DNA of 64,000 bases from NCBI GenBank assembly GCA_910583875.1, contig CAJTXT010000003.1, positions 124,001 through 188,000 on the forward strand. The letters run 5' to 3'. Positions 9,100 to 18,917 of the stretch are shown here, piece after piece. Every line of letters begins with the position of its first letter. Position 1 is the stretch's first letter. The stretch comes from an uncultured Vampirovibrio sp. (GTDB taxonomy: Bacteria > Cyanobacteriota > Vampirovibrionia > Gastranaerophilales > Gastranaerophilaceae). The notes beneath the pieces are model-generated. The model had not been told where the DNA came from and searched no databases. It saw nothing but the letters and a program-made list of their open reading frames with translations. A program made the position numbers and the translations under genes.

Positions 9100-10974
9100 A
9101 TGAAAAAACTATTAAGCACAACAATCGCAGTCGGTATTTTCGCTTCATTAAACATAGCTCCAGCATTAGCAGCTGTTTCTGCAGGAGCATTACCAAGTTT
9201 AGGTAGCGCTACAAATGCTGATGTTACAACATCTGGTTCAAATATGAATATTCAAATTCAAGGTGGACAAGGCAGCGTTGGTACATTAAATTGGAATAAC
9301 TTTAATGTAGGTAAAGATGCTTCTGTAAACTATGAATTTTCAGCACATAACCAAACAGCATTAAACAAAGTATCAGCTTCAGGTGGTATTTCACAAATTT
9401 ATGGTAAAATCACTTCTTCTGGCTGCGCAGGTTGCGGTTATGATGGTACAGGTAAAGTTATCTTAATCAACCCAAACGGCGTTATGTTCGGTGAAGGTGC
9501 TTCTGTTAACTTAAGTTCATTCACAGCATCTACATTAGATGGTACTTATAATAAAGATACTAACCAATTAGTATTAAATAAAGGTGCAAACCAAGGTGAT
9601 TACGGTATCGTTGTAAAAGATGGTGCTAACATCTATGGTGATAAAAACGTAACATTTGCTTCTAACAATATTGTAGTTTACAATGGTTCAAAAATTGCAA
9701 CTAATGTTGGAAACAATGTAGGTGATACAGCTTACGGTAAAATCAAATTAGTTACTGCTGACGGTGTAAACTTTACCTATTATAATAACGGTGCTGTAAA
9801 AGAAATTTCCGGCGTTAAAGGTTCAGCAGATAAAATGACTTTAAATGTTAACGGTGACTTAAAAGCAGGTAACATTGATATTCGTAACTATTCAACAGAT
9901 GCAGCAAGTGAAATCAATATGAAAGGTGCTACATTAAAAGCAACAAAAGCTGCTAAAGGTAATGATGGAAACATCTGGTTAACAGCTGCTAACAGAATTG
10001 TAACAGAAGGTTCTTCATTCCAAACTGTAAACCAAGCAGGTGCTGAAGCTAGAAATGGCGGCAATATCAAATTTACAGCAGGCAAAAAAGTTTCAGTAGG
10101 TTCAAGCAACCTTAATGCAGTAGGTAATATTGATATTACTTCTCAAGAACAAAATATTGTAGTAGATAATTCAAGATTAACAGCTGCTAAAGATATTAAC
10201 ATTAACGCTAAAAATATCGCTTCTGTTCAAAATAATTCAATTTTAAAAGCTAAAAATATTAACGTAACAGCTGGTAAAGACGTATATGTAACAACTTCAA
10301 AATTAACTGCTGATAAAATTACTCTTGATGCAAAAGAAAATGTTGCAGGTAATGCAGACGTTACAAATTCACAAACAAATATTTATGCAGGCAAAGATGT
10401 AAATGTTACATTAGCTAACGTAGGTAACAGAAATAACGGTTTAATTGCAAAAGCTGGTAACAATATGACAGTTACTACAGATGGTACATTATCAGTATCA
10501 AGCTTAATTTCAGGTAACGATATGACAATCAATGCAGACAAAGTTATCGCTGGATATCCTTTAACAAACAATAAATTAGAAGTTGCTGGTGATAGTGCAG
10601 ATCGTTCATACATCGAAGTTGGCGGTACATTCACTTCAAATACAAAAAATGATAGCTTCGAAGTTACAAAATCAACTGACTTAACTGAAGATGGTAAATT
10701 CAACAAAAGACATCACATTCAATATGGTAACGGAACTGAAAAAATCTTATTAGTTAACAAAAGACCTTATGTTGCTCCTCAACCTCCTATAGTTGAACCT
10801 GAACAACCTGAAACAGTTGACTTAAATGATGATCAAGCAAAAATGTTAAACAAAATCCCTCGTCAACCTGAAGTATTCAATAATAAAACACAAGTTACAG
10901 ACGGAAGAACAACATTTGTAGATGTGTTCGCGGCAGCTAGTCAAATCGAAATTGAAGATGACGAAGAAGAATAA
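9100..10974 (+). CDS. TpsA2 exoprotein with filamentous-haemagglutinin secretion domain, 624 aa
   Basis: This is a paralogue of TpsA1. It has a signal peptide (1-24), a TPS domain with Cys 109/Cys 112 and NPNG, and a beta-helix-like Asn/Ala/Gly repeat body. A shorter acidic C-terminus ends in a run of Asp/Glu and lacks the Pro-Asp repeats of TpsA1. From about residue 40 to 128 the two proteins are identical. An upstream in-frame ATG (9076) has no ribosome-binding site and adds a charged stretch before the signal peptide, so I place the start at 9100, where GGAAAGAAG precedes it. The same TpsB is the likely exporter. It was probably made by tandem duplication, followed by shuffling of the C-terminal part. 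Confidence 0.9.
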   Translation: MKKLLSTTIAVGIFASLNIAPALAAVSAGALPSLGSATNADVTTSGSNMNIQIQGGQGSVGTLNWNNFNVGKDASVNYEFSAHNQTALNKVSASGGISQIYGKITSSGCAGCGYDGTGKVILINPNGVMFGEGASVNLSSFTASTLDGTYNKDTNQLVLNKGANQGDYGIVVKDGANIYGDKNVTFASNNIVVYNGSKIATNVGNNVGDTAYGKIKLVTADGVNFTYYNNGAVKEISGVKGSADKMTLNVNGDLKAGNIDIRNYSTDAASEINMKGATLKATKAAKGNDGNIWLTAANRIVTEGSSFQTVNQAGAEARNGGNIKFTAGKKVSVGSSNLNAVGNIDITSQEQNIVVDNSRLTAAKDININAKNIASVQNNSILKAKNINVTAGKDVYVTTSKLTADKITLDAKENVAGNADVTNSQTNIYAGKDVNVTLANVGNRNNGLIAKAGNNMTVTTDGTLSVSSLISGNDMTINADKVIAGYPLTNNKLEVAGDSADRSYIEVGGTFTSNTKNDSFEVTKSTDLTEDGKFNKRHHIQYGNGTEKILLVNKRPYVAPQPPIVEPEQPETVDLNDDQAKMLNKIPRQPEVFNNKTQVTDGRTTFVDVFAAASQIEIEDDEEE

Positions 10975-10990
10975 AAACAAATAAAATAAT

Positions 10991-11023
10991 AAAAAAGGAG
11001 CCCTTTAAAAGGCTCCTTTTTTA
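10991..11023 (+). terminator. Intrinsic terminator after tpsA2
   Basis: The stem AAAAAAGGAGCC/GGCTCCTTTTTT is followed by an AT-rich tail, just past the stop codon. Confidence 0.85.
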
Positions 11024-11083
11024 TTTGACTTAATGTTATGTATTAAGTTAACATATAAGTAGGGTATTAGCGGGATTTGTATT

Positions 11084-12835
11084 ATGAAACTAAAGGCTTG
11101 TTGTTTAAGCGTAATATTTTTGATAGGCGGTTGTTCTTTTGCAGATGCAATTATTCAAAGAGGGTATTATTCTTCTTCCGGAACTTCAAAACCTTCAAGC
11201 ATTATTTATACTAATGTAAATTCTAACTTAAATAATGAAGCATACATTTCTGCAATTGAAGAAATAAAAAGTAAAATTTCTAAAACTCCTAATGATTATG
11301 TTTTGTATGTATCTTTAATTGACATGTATTTAAAAACAAAACAGTATGATAAAGCGTATGAAAAATTAGTTTTCTTAAATAATTTAGCTTTAAACAATAA
11401 ATTGGATTCTTCGGTTAAGTCTGCTTTAAATACGACATATAATGACTTTAAAAAGTATAGCAAATACGAAAAAAATAAATCATTATATTATATAAATATG
11501 GCAATGATGGTGCTGATTTTATCAAATAATCAGCAAGCAGAAGATTTAATTAGTCTTGCTTCTGATTTCTCTTCTTCTGATTCTAAACTTTTAATTGACG
11601 CTTTTAAAACAGTATTTGCTACAACTCAAAATACAGATAAAGCAATTCTTATTGCAGAAAAAATTATTATGAAAAATCCAAATAATATAGAGGTACGAAA
11701 ATTAAAAGCTTCTTATTATTTGCAAACAAATAAAATAGATGAAGCAATAAATGAGTATTCTACAATAGTTGAAATTGTACCTTCTGATTTAGATTTAAAA
11801 TATTTCTTATATAAATTATTAAAATCAAAGAATTCATCTGAAAAGGAGATAATAAAAGCTTTATATAAATCAGATAAACCTAACTATGAACAAGTGTATA
11901 ACGAAATGGCGCAAATGCTGTTGAATAATAGCGATTATTCTGGCGCAAAATATTACATAAATTTATTAATAGAAAAATATCCAAATAATGCTAATGGATA
12001 TATTTTATTATCTGATATTTGCCGTAAAGAAGGCAAATTAAAAGAATCTTATGAAGCATTAAATAAATTAAGAGAAAAAGCAGATAGTAATGAAGCAATT
12101 GCTAAATATAATGTTTTATTAGCAAAATTATCTGATGAGCCTGTGAAGGAAGCTAATTCTTTAATTGCTGCAGGTTTATATCAACAGGCTATAGAAGTAT
12201 TAGATGGTGCAAATCAAGAAAGTTTATATGTAATTTTAACTCAATCAAGGGCATATTATTTACTTAAAAATAAGCAGAAAACTTTTGAATTATTAAATAA
12301 AGCTATGTCTTTGTACCCTGATAATACTGATGTTTATTGTGCCTTTGGATACATATATTTAAAAGAGAATGATATTGAAAGTGCTAGAAAGTATGTAAAT
12401 CGTTCTTTATCATTAGATGAAAAAAATAAAACAGCTAAAGACTTATTAGATATGGTAAATAAAGCTGAAGCTGATAAAAGCATAAATCAAATAATTTCTT
12501 CTTTTGAATCTCAAAATTATCAAGAAACAATGAGGTTAATTGATAATGCTTTAAAAATTAATCCTAAAGACCCTATTTTATACTATTATAAAGCTTTAAC
12601 GTATATATCTTTAAATAATTATGCAGCGTCTACGGCTTTGTTATATAAATCAATTGAACTTGATAAAAATAATGTACCTGCATATTTTTATTTAGGGCTT
12701 GCATTTGATAACTTATCGGAACCGGAGAATGCTTTAATGTATTATCAAAAGTTTATAGATTTACTTCCTGCAGATTATTATGGAGAGAGTGAAAAGTTAG
12801 AATATGCAAAAAATCGTGTTCAAAAATTAAAGTAA
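11084..12835 (+). CDS. TPR-repeat lipoprotein, 583 aa
   Basis: The N-terminus is a lipoprotein signal (LIGGC, Cys 17), so the protein is probably membrane-anchored and faces the periplasm. The body consists of tetratricopeptide repeats with the usual Tyr/Ala/Pro spacing (for example the A-Y-Y-L-L-K, Y-P-D-N and P-A-Y-F-Y-L-G-L-A-F blocks), clearest after residue 350. Such proteins are protein-protein scaffolds. It lies downstream of the two tpsA genes in the same direction but behind a terminator, so a link to secretion is only suggested by position. Confidence 0.8.
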   Translation: MKLKACCLSVIFLIGGCSFADAIIQRGYYSSSGTSKPSSIIYTNVNSNLNNEAYISAIEEIKSKISKTPNDYVLYVSLIDMYLKTKQYDKAYEKLVFLNNLALNNKLDSSVKSALNTTYNDFKKYSKYEKNKSLYYINMAMMVLILSNNQQAEDLISLASDFSSSDSKLLIDAFKTVFATTQNTDKAILIAEKIIMKNPNNIEVRKLKASYYLQTNKIDEAINEYSTIVEIVPSDLDLKYFLYKLLKSKNSSEKEIIKALYKSDKPNYEQVYNEMAQMLLNNSDYSGAKYYINLLIEKYPNNANGYILLSDICRKEGKLKESYEALNKLREKADSNEAIAKYNVLLAKLSDEPVKEANSLIAAGLYQQAIEVLDGANQESLYVILTQSRAYYLLKNKQKTFELLNKAMSLYPDNTDVYCAFGYIYLKENDIESARKYVNRSLSLDEKNKTAKDLLDMVNKAEADKSINQIISSFESQNYQETMRLIDNALKINPKDPILYYYKALTYISLNNYAASTALLYKSIELDKNNVPAYFYLGLAFDNLSEPENALMYYQKFIDLLPADYYGESEKLEYAKNRVQKLK

Positions 12836-12899
12836 TAAGTTAATTTAACAATAATTGATATTTATACAAAAACATGCTGGAATTTGCTATCATATAAGA

Positions 12900-13160
12900 A
12901 TGGATATCTTAAAAACATTTGAAATATTTTTAGCAGCACCAATGAGCATAATCCACAAACGTAATATAAAGATTATGCATGTGGAGACAAATATTTTTGC
13001 TCAAAATTTGCCTGTAGATATTAGTTTTGATGATGATATTCAATTGACTGTTTATAACAATAAAAAAGTATATAAACTGCTTTCCAGCGTAATTTATAAG
13101 AAAAGATTAAAAGATGAGAATAAAAAAAGCCAAATTCATAACAAGTGCACCAACTATTAA
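12900..13160 (+). CDS. Small protein overlapping engB, 86 aa, unknown
   Basis: I place the start at ATG 12900; the 15 codons before it in this frame have no ribosome-binding site and look untranslated. The protein begins MDILKTFEIF and is mainly beta-strand-like, with a basic C-terminus. Its end overlaps the start of engB by 47 bases in another frame, which would allow translational coupling. No family is recognised. The overlap makes it less certain than its neighbours, but its amino-acid composition looks like a real protein rather than a shadow. Confidence 0.45.
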   Translation: MDILKTFEIFLAAPMSIIHKRNIKIMHVETNIFAQNLPVDISFDDDIQLTVYNNKKVYKLLSSVIYKKRLKDENKKSQIHNKCTNY

Positions 13161-13689
13161 AGAATGTCCAGAATTAAATTTGCCGGAAATAGCTTTAATC
13201 GGACGGTCTAATGTCGGAAAATCATCTTTTATTAATGCTATTGTAAATATTAACGGGCTTGCAAAAACAAGTAATACACCAGGAAAAACAAAATTAATAA
13301 ATTTATTTGATATTGATGAAACGTTTATTTTTGCAGATTTACCCGGGTATGGTTATGCAAAAGTATCCGGAAAAACTCAAAACCAATGGCAAAAAAGTTT
13401 AGAACAATACTTATTAAAAAGAGAAACTCTTGTTTCTTTAATTCAACTTGTAGATTCAAGGCATCCGTTGCAAAATAATGATTTACAAATGGCAGAATGG
13501 ATTAAATATAATAATTTACCTTGTTTTGTAATTGCTACAAAAGTTGATCAGATTTCACGTTCTCAAATTATGAATACTTGTAAGAAATTTGAAAAAGAAT
13601 TAAAGCTGCCTGTTTTTCCGTTTTGTAAATCAGACAGCTATTATAATCGTAATATTCTTTCTAAAATTGAAGAAGTTATATCTAAATAA
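13114..13689 (+). CDS. engB: EngB (YsxC/YihA) ribosome-assembly GTPase
   Basis: This is a TRAFAC-class GTPase needed for late assembly of the large ribosomal subunit. Its 191 residues carry the P-loop GRSNVGKSS (30-38), the NTPGKT switch I Thr region (54-59), G3 DLPGYG (75-80) and G4 TKVD (142-145). Length and motif order match the family exactly. It lies after a small overlapping gene and converges with the RNase E/G operon, with no gap at its stop. Confidence 0.95.
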   Translation: MRIKKAKFITSAPTIKECPELNLPEIALIGRSNVGKSSFINAIVNINGLAKTSNTPGKTKLINLFDIDETFIFADLPGYGYAKVSGKTQNQWQKSLEQYLLKRETLVSLIQLVDSRHPLQNNDLQMAEWIKYNNLPCFVIATKVDQISRSQIMNTCKKFEKELKLPVFPFCKSDSYYNRNILSKIEEVISK

Positions 13690-14088
13690 TTAGTTTTCTT
13701 TTGTATTTTCTAAAAAGGCCTTAATACATTTTGTTAATGTATTTGGTGTTCGCAGTTTAGAATTTCTTCTTCTTTTTATTTGCATAGGCTGTGCTTCAGC
13801 TTGTTGTTCTTGATTTGTTTGTTCAGTATTGTTAAAATCAGAACTTACGAAGGTTTCCTCTGTAGTTTTTCGTTTTTTTATGATAAGTGCAACAAGAAGA
13901 ATTACAATAATGCATATTGCCATAACACCAAATGATGTAAATGATTTACTTACAAATGTATCCATTTCTGTTGATTCTGAACCGGCAGGAGGCGGTGACA
14001 ATTCTATACTGCCTGTATCAAATGATGGTGCAATAGAGTTGAACATATCGTCAGTTGGATTATCTGCAATATAAATATGATTATTCAT
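13690..14088 (-). CDS. Single-pass membrane protein coupled to RNase E/G, 132 aa
   Basis: No known family. An acidic N-terminal part of about 50 residues is followed by one hydrophobic helix (about 53-69, GVMAICIIVILLVALII), a KKRK stop-transfer sequence and a basic, Gln-rich cytoplasmic tail containing KRRRNSK. That gives an N-out/C-in prediction. The start codon lies inside the end of the RNase E/G gene (8-base overlap), so the two are probably translated together. Because the RNase itself has no membrane segment, this protein could be its membrane tether. That is inference only. Confidence 0.65.
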   Translation of the reverse strand: MNNHIYIADNPTDDMFNSIAPSFDTGSIELSPPPAGSESTEMDTFVSKSFTSFGVMAICIIVILLVALIIKKRKTTEETFVSSDFNNTEQTNQEQQAEAQPMQIKRRRNSKLRTPNTLTKCIKAFLENTKEN

Positions 14089-15949
14089 TTACTTTTTCAG
14101 CACTTTCTTTTTTTGTAGTTTTTCTGGGTTTTCTAACAGCTTTTTTCTTTTTTTCTTCCTTTTTTTCAGGTTCTGCTTGAATATCTTTTACATTTTCAAC
14201 TTTATCTTCTGCTTTTGTTTCTTTAAGTTCAGTAGTCTTTTCTTCTGTTTTTACTTGTTTTTTTCTGCCTGCTGATTTTCTTGGTTTCTTTTCTTGTTTT
14301 TTATCTGTTTCAACTACTTCTGTTTTTATAGCTGTAGTTGGTTTTTCTTCTGCTTTCACTTCAACAGCTTCAACTTTTACTGTTGTTTCTTTAATCGGTT
14401 CTATTTCTTGAATTGGTGTTTTTATTTCAACAACTTCTTCTTTTAATTGTTCAACTGGTAATTGTGCTTGGATAACTTGTTCATTGTTATTATTTTCTTG
14501 ACGTTGGTTATTTCTATTGTTGTTGAACTTATTAAAGTTTTTCTTTTGCTGATTGTTGTGATTATTTTGATTATTATTATTTTGATTTGAATTTTGCTGT
14601 TCATTTTCAGCTAAAGGATTGTTGTTTGGGTTATTGAACACCTTATTTTGTTTGTAATTAGGTGTTTTATTTTTGATTTGCTGCGCAGGTATTTTTAATT
14701 TAGCTGCTTTTGCTTTAATTTCACCTTCTACAACAGGTGTAGAAAAGTCTAAATTGTCGGCAATAAATCCGTTACCTTGGCAATGAGGACACTTTTTACC
14801 AAATACTTCTGATAAACTTTGACCTTGTCTGTGTCTTGTTAATTCAACAAGTCCTAAGTCAGATAATTGTCCAACTTGAGGTTTTGCCTTATCTTTATCT
14901 AATGCAAGTTCTAATTCTTCCATAATAGCAAGTTTATCGCGTCTGTTATTCATATCAATAAAGTCAACAATAACCATACCGCCGATATTTCTTAATCGAA
15001 GCTGTCTTGCTATTTCATGAACTGCTTCAAGGTTTGTTTTTACAATAGTTTCATCTTGTGTTGTAGAACTTACAAATTTACCGCTGTTAACATCAACTAC
15101 AGTAAGAGCTTCTGTTGTTTGAATAAATAAGTAACCGCCGCTTGGAAGATTTACTTTTGTTTGAAGGGCTGCTTTTATTTCTTTTACAATACCTGATGCT
15201 ACAAGTAATGTTTCAGAACCTTTATAAGCGTTAACCTCTATATTCTTATTCATATTCCAGTTTTGTAAAATTTGTTGTGTTCTATGAACGCCGTAAGATG
15301 TATCTAAAATAATTTCATCAACTTCTTCATCGCAAGCTTCTCTCATAACTCTATATAATAAGTCTTGGTCACGATATAAAAGACTTGGTGCAGGTCTTGT
15401 TTCAGCAGCAGTAACAATTGTATTCCATTTTTCTAAAAGAAGTTCTAAGTCTTCTTGAATATCAGCGTCAGATTGACCTTCTGCTTCTGTTCTTACAATT
15501 ACGCCAAGACCTACAGGTTTTAGAAGGCTGATAATTGATTTTAATCTTGCTCTTTCTTTTTGGTTTACAATTTTTCTTGAAACATTAATACCTGTTTCTT
15601 GAGGCATTAATACTAAAAATCTTCCGGGAAGACTGATTAGAGTTGAAACTCTTGGACCTTTATGTCCTACAGGTTCTTTTACAACTTGAACAATTAATTT
15701 TTGTTTAGGTGATAATTTTTCTTTTAAAGTACCTTTACCAATTGCATCGTGTGCATGTAAAAATCCCATTTTATCATAGCCAACATTTACGAAGGCTGCA
15801 TCAATACTTGGTAAAATATTATCTACTGTTGCAAGATATACATCATTTAAAAGCATATCTCCTTTTTGAACATAAAATTCAGAAACTTTGCCATCTTCAA
15901 TAACAGCTGCGATATTATCTCTTTCTGCTACGACAATTGCTTTTGACAT
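14081..15949 (-). CDS. rne: Ribonuclease E/G family endoribonuclease, 622 aa
   Basis: This enzyme cleaves single-stranded RNA in mRNA decay and rRNA/tRNA maturation. It has an S1-like RNA-binding domain (about 30-115) and a catalytic DNase I-like domain with the two metal-binding Asp residues (VVDVNSG Asp 286 and VIVDFID Asp 329). The zinc-link CPHC (387-390) joins protomers in the family. After about residue 425 the chain becomes disordered: an Asn/Gln-rich stretch (about 430-490), then a Glu/Lys/Val-rich tail ending in basic clusters. Such tails bind partners and can drive condensates in other bacteria. The operon is 18810 hypothetical, radical SAM fusion, rne, membrane protein. The rne symbol is used because of the long tail; rng is also possible. 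Confidence 0.93.
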   Translation of the reverse strand: MSKAIVVAERDNIAAVIEDGKVSEFYVQKGDMLLNDVYLATVDNILPSIDAAFVNVGYDKMGFLHAHDAIGKGTLKEKLSPKQKLIVQVVKEPVGHKGPRVSTLISLPGRFLVLMPQETGINVSRKIVNQKERARLKSIISLLKPVGLGVIVRTEAEGQSDADIQEDLELLLEKWNTIVTAAETRPAPSLLYRDQDLLYRVMREACDEEVDEIILDTSYGVHRTQQILQNWNMNKNIEVNAYKGSETLLVASGIVKEIKAALQTKVNLPSGGYLFIQTTEALTVVDVNSGKFVSSTTQDETIVKTNLEAVHEIARQLRLRNIGGMVIVDFIDMNNRRDKLAIMEELELALDKDKAKPQVGQLSDLGLVELTRHRQGQSLSEVFGKKCPHCQGNGFIADNLDFSTPVVEGEIKAKAAKLKIPAQQIKNKTPNYKQNKVFNNPNNNPLAENEQQNSNQNNNNQNNHNNQQKKNFNKFNNNRNNQRQENNNNEQVIQAQLPVEQLKEEVVEIKTPIQEIEPIKETTVKVEAVEVKAEEKPTTAIKTEVVETDKKQEKKPRKSAGRKKQVKTEEKTTELKETKAEDKVENVKDIQAEPEKKEEKKKKAVRKPRKTTKKESAEKVNE

Positions 15950-15976
15950 AAAAAATCCTTTTCTAATTATAAATCC

Positions 15977-18478
15977 TTACAACTTGTTCATATCTTTGTC
16001 ATAAAAAGAAGTTCTAATTATTTTAAAGTCAATATTTGGTTCATAGAGTTTTATTACATCTTCAGGTTTCACTGAAGGAATTTCCTCTGATTGACCTGTC
16101 TTTAAAATCATATAAAGCTTATTGTTTGAAACTTCTGTTGATTTTATTGACGGTTTAATATTTACAAGTTTTTTTATACCTTTTTTGTTTATCTTCTCTA
16201 TAAATATTTCATTACTTGAAGATATCTTATCTTTAATATACAACAAATTTTCATTTTGTAAAATACCCTCAATTATAGGCTCAAACGAATACATAGCCCA
16301 TTGTGCAGTAATATCAATTGCCAGAGTCGATTTTTCTATTTTTTCAGCTGATATTATTTTTATATTTTGAGGTAATACTTTGTTCAATTTTTCTGTTAAT
16401 TCATCAGGTGTTAAATCATTATATATTTCTATATCTATAAGTTCATTTTGCCCTTCAATAAATATGGGGAGAGCTATACCTAATGAAAATTTAGGTGAAG
16501 GATTAAAGCCTTGAGAAAAACATAAATCTAAACCGGAACGATAGAGTGTTTTTATTATCGTGTTTTGCCAGTCAAGGTGAGAAATGAAACTCATTTCATT
16601 CAATTTTTGCAGTTTTAATCGATATTTAATCGGTGTTTTTTCTTCATTAGTTTGTATGTTTTCAGGTGCCGAATATTCAAATGGTTTATCAAGCACTTTA
16701 TGTGTTTTAAGATTTTTGCATACGCCGCAGTTAACACAGGTAAATTCGCAAGGTGTAATGTTCGCATCTTTTAAGGCATTGTTATATTGTTCTTTTAACC
16801 ATTCTTTATCTAAGCCTGTATCAATAATATCCCAAGGTAGTTCTTCCTCTAAAGAATAGTTTCTTTGTGCTTCTTCGTCTATGTTAAAACCGCATTCAAT
16901 TGCAGTTTGTTCCCATAAAATTTTATCTATATTTTCATCCCAAGTGGAAAGGTAAACACCTTTTTTATGAAGAGATAAGAAAAAGTCGTTATATCTTTCA
17001 TCGCCTCTTGTAAGCGCACATTCAGTTTTAGATGTAAAACTGCTGTGATAATTTAGTTTTAGACCTTTTATTGTTTTTGTTTTATCTAATAAATATTTAA
17101 TTCTTTCTCTTATTGTATCTTGAGAAGCCTGTCCAAACCATTGGAACGGTGTAAACGGTTTGGGAACAAATATTGAAACTGTACAGGTCAGGGTTAATCC
17201 GTCTTTTAGTTCAAGTTCTTTTTTTAGTTCTTTTGCTCTATATCGGATTTTTTTGAATAATTCTGCCATCTCATCTAAATCTTCAAAAGTTTCAGTCGGA
17301 AGACCCACCATAAAATATAATTTTATATGATTAGAACCATTTTTATAGCAGTTTAAAATAGTATCAATAATTTGTTCTTCTGTCAGATTTTTATTAATTA
17401 CGTTTCTAAGTCTTTGACTTCCCGCTTCAGGTGCAAGGGTTGTTGTTGTCACTCTTACTCCACGAACAAGCTGCGCAAGTTTTTGGCTGTATCTGTCAAT
17501 TCTTTGGCTTGGAAGTGAAACAGATACTTTCTTTTTATTCATTTTTTCACTTAGTGCTTCGATAACACTTTCTATATTTTTATAGTCGTTTGAAGATAAT
17601 GAAAGAAGAGAGTATTCATCATAGCCTGTTGTTTCAATGGATTCTTCAACCATTTTGATAATATCTTCTGCTTTTCTTTCTCTAATAGGAAGTGTAACGT
17701 GCCCAGCCTGACAGAAACGGCACATTCTTCCGCAGCCTCGCCTTATTTCTATAATTGTTCTGTCATGAACGCTTGAAGAAAATGGAACGGGAGCTTTTGG
17801 CGTATTATTTATTTTCGAAATATCAAAAATTCGTTTTGTAGTCTTTTTAGGAAATTCAGGTGAATATACCCCTTGAATTTCAGATAATTCTTTTATTATT
17901 TCGGTTCTTGTTTTGCCTTTTTCTTTTAACAGATAATACTTTTTCATTACTTCAATTAAAAGTTCTTCGCCATCTCCAACCATAAATAAATCAATAAAAT
18001 TTTGGACAGGTTTTGGGTTGAAACTGCAAGGACCGCCTGCCATTATAATAGGGTCAGATTCTTTTCTATTTTTTCTTTCAACCTCAATTCCCGAGAGTTT
18101 TAGCATTTCTAAAACTGTTGGATATGCTAATTCGTATTGAATAGAAAAACCTATTAAATCAAAATCTTTTACATTTTTTTTGCTTTCAAGTGTTGAAAGT
18201 AAAATATTTTTTTCTTTAAGAACATCTCTAAGGTCTAAATCAGGCGCATAGACTCTATCAGCCATAAATCTATCATCAGAATTTACAATATCATAAAGAA
18301 TTTTTTGCCCTAAATTGCTAATGGCAATCTCATATTTATCAGGAAAAGCAAATGCAATTTTAACTAGTGCTTTATTAAAATCTTTGTTATAGCTAAGGTA
18401 TTCATTACCTATATACTGGTAAGGTTTTTTTACGTTATGCAATATACATTGCATTTCAGGGGATAATTGCTGAGTCAT
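15977..18478 (-). CDS. B12-binding-like radical SAM protein fused to DUF2344 (TIGR03960-TIGR03936 type)
   Basis: 833 residues. The N-terminal region (about 40-170) is a B12-binding-like Rossmann domain. The radical SAM core carries the cluster ligands Cys 249, 253 and 256 (GCGRMCRFC). A CVNCGVC cluster near 590 could bind a second metal centre. The C-terminal 220 residues are DUF2344, beginning with an RLKLQKLNEMSFISHLDW-like segment. The fusion is widespread next to RNase E/G and rplU in Firmicutes and Cyanobacteria, and its reaction is not established. Here it overlaps the upstream small gene by one base and precedes rne by 27 bases, which suggests an RNA or ribosome-related role. Confidence 0.9.
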   Translation of the reverse strand: MTQQLSPEMQCILHNVKKPYQYIGNEYLSYNKDFNKALVKIAFAFPDKYEIAISNLGQKILYDIVNSDDRFMADRVYAPDLDLRDVLKEKNILLSTLESKKNVKDFDLIGFSIQYELAYPTVLEMLKLSGIEVERKNRKESDPIIMAGGPCSFNPKPVQNFIDLFMVGDGEELLIEVMKKYYLLKEKGKTRTEIIKELSEIQGVYSPEFPKKTTKRIFDISKINNTPKAPVPFSSSVHDRTIIEIRRGCGRMCRFCQAGHVTLPIRERKAEDIIKMVEESIETTGYDEYSLLSLSSNDYKNIESVIEALSEKMNKKKVSVSLPSQRIDRYSQKLAQLVRGVRVTTTTLAPEAGSQRLRNVINKNLTEEQIIDTILNCYKNGSNHIKLYFMVGLPTETFEDLDEMAELFKKIRYRAKELKKELELKDGLTLTCTVSIFVPKPFTPFQWFGQASQDTIRERIKYLLDKTKTIKGLKLNYHSSFTSKTECALTRGDERYNDFFLSLHKKGVYLSTWDENIDKILWEQTAIECGFNIDEEAQRNYSLEEELPWDIIDTGLDKEWLKEQYNNALKDANITPCEFTCVNCGVCKNLKTHKVLDKPFEYSAPENIQTNEEKTPIKYRLKLQKLNEMSFISHLDWQNTIIKTLYRSGLDLCFSQGFNPSPKFSLGIALPIFIEGQNELIDIEIYNDLTPDELTEKLNKVLPQNIKIISAEKIEKSTLAIDITAQWAMYSFEPIIEGILQNENLLYIKDKISSSNEIFIEKINKKGIKKLVNIKPSIKSTEVSNNKLYMILKTGQSEEIPSVKPEDVIKLYEPNIDFKIIRTSFYDKDMNKL

Positions 18479-18810
18479 TATGCTAAATCTTCCGGAACAT
18501 ATCTTTCTATATCAATGACTTCGCCATAAGATTTATTATTTCTGAATTGGTTTAGAAAGTTTAATAACGATTCATACGGAACTTTATATTTATATAAGCC
18601 GACTCCAATACCGTTATTTTTCATTACGGTAATAATATAAAAACATTTTTGAGCATATTCTCTTAATGCTTCTTCTTTAAAATAATTGCCGTTTTCATCT
18701 CTTGTAATTTTTACATATTGAAAACCTTTAAAGAAACGCTTTTGCGCTGTATCGTCATTATTAGACGAATTTTTAAATAAATTTATGACTTTATCATTAT
18801 CATTCTTCAT
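18478..18810 (-). CDS. Hypothetical protein heading the rne operon, 110 aa
   Basis: This soluble alpha/beta protein has no family I recognise. The N-terminal 25 residues are polar and look disordered. The rest (FQYVKITRDENGNYF... through the C-terminal VPEDLA) looks folded. Its stop overlaps the radical SAM start by one base (TAATG), a sign of coupled translation. It is the first gene of the minus-strand RNase E/G operon. Confidence 0.7.
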   Translation of the reverse strand: MKNDNDKVINLFKNSSNNDDTAQKRFFKGFQYVKITRDENGNYFKEEALREYAQKCFYIITVMKNNGIGVGLYKYKVPYESLLNFLNQFRNNKSYGEVIDIERYVPEDLA

Positions 18811-18917
18811 ATTTCTATTGAACTAAATTTCTATAATACAGGCAAATTATTAACATTTTTGTAACTGATAATTTAATATTTGTTTAAATTTATAATTTTC
18901 TGAATTACAATTAATCT

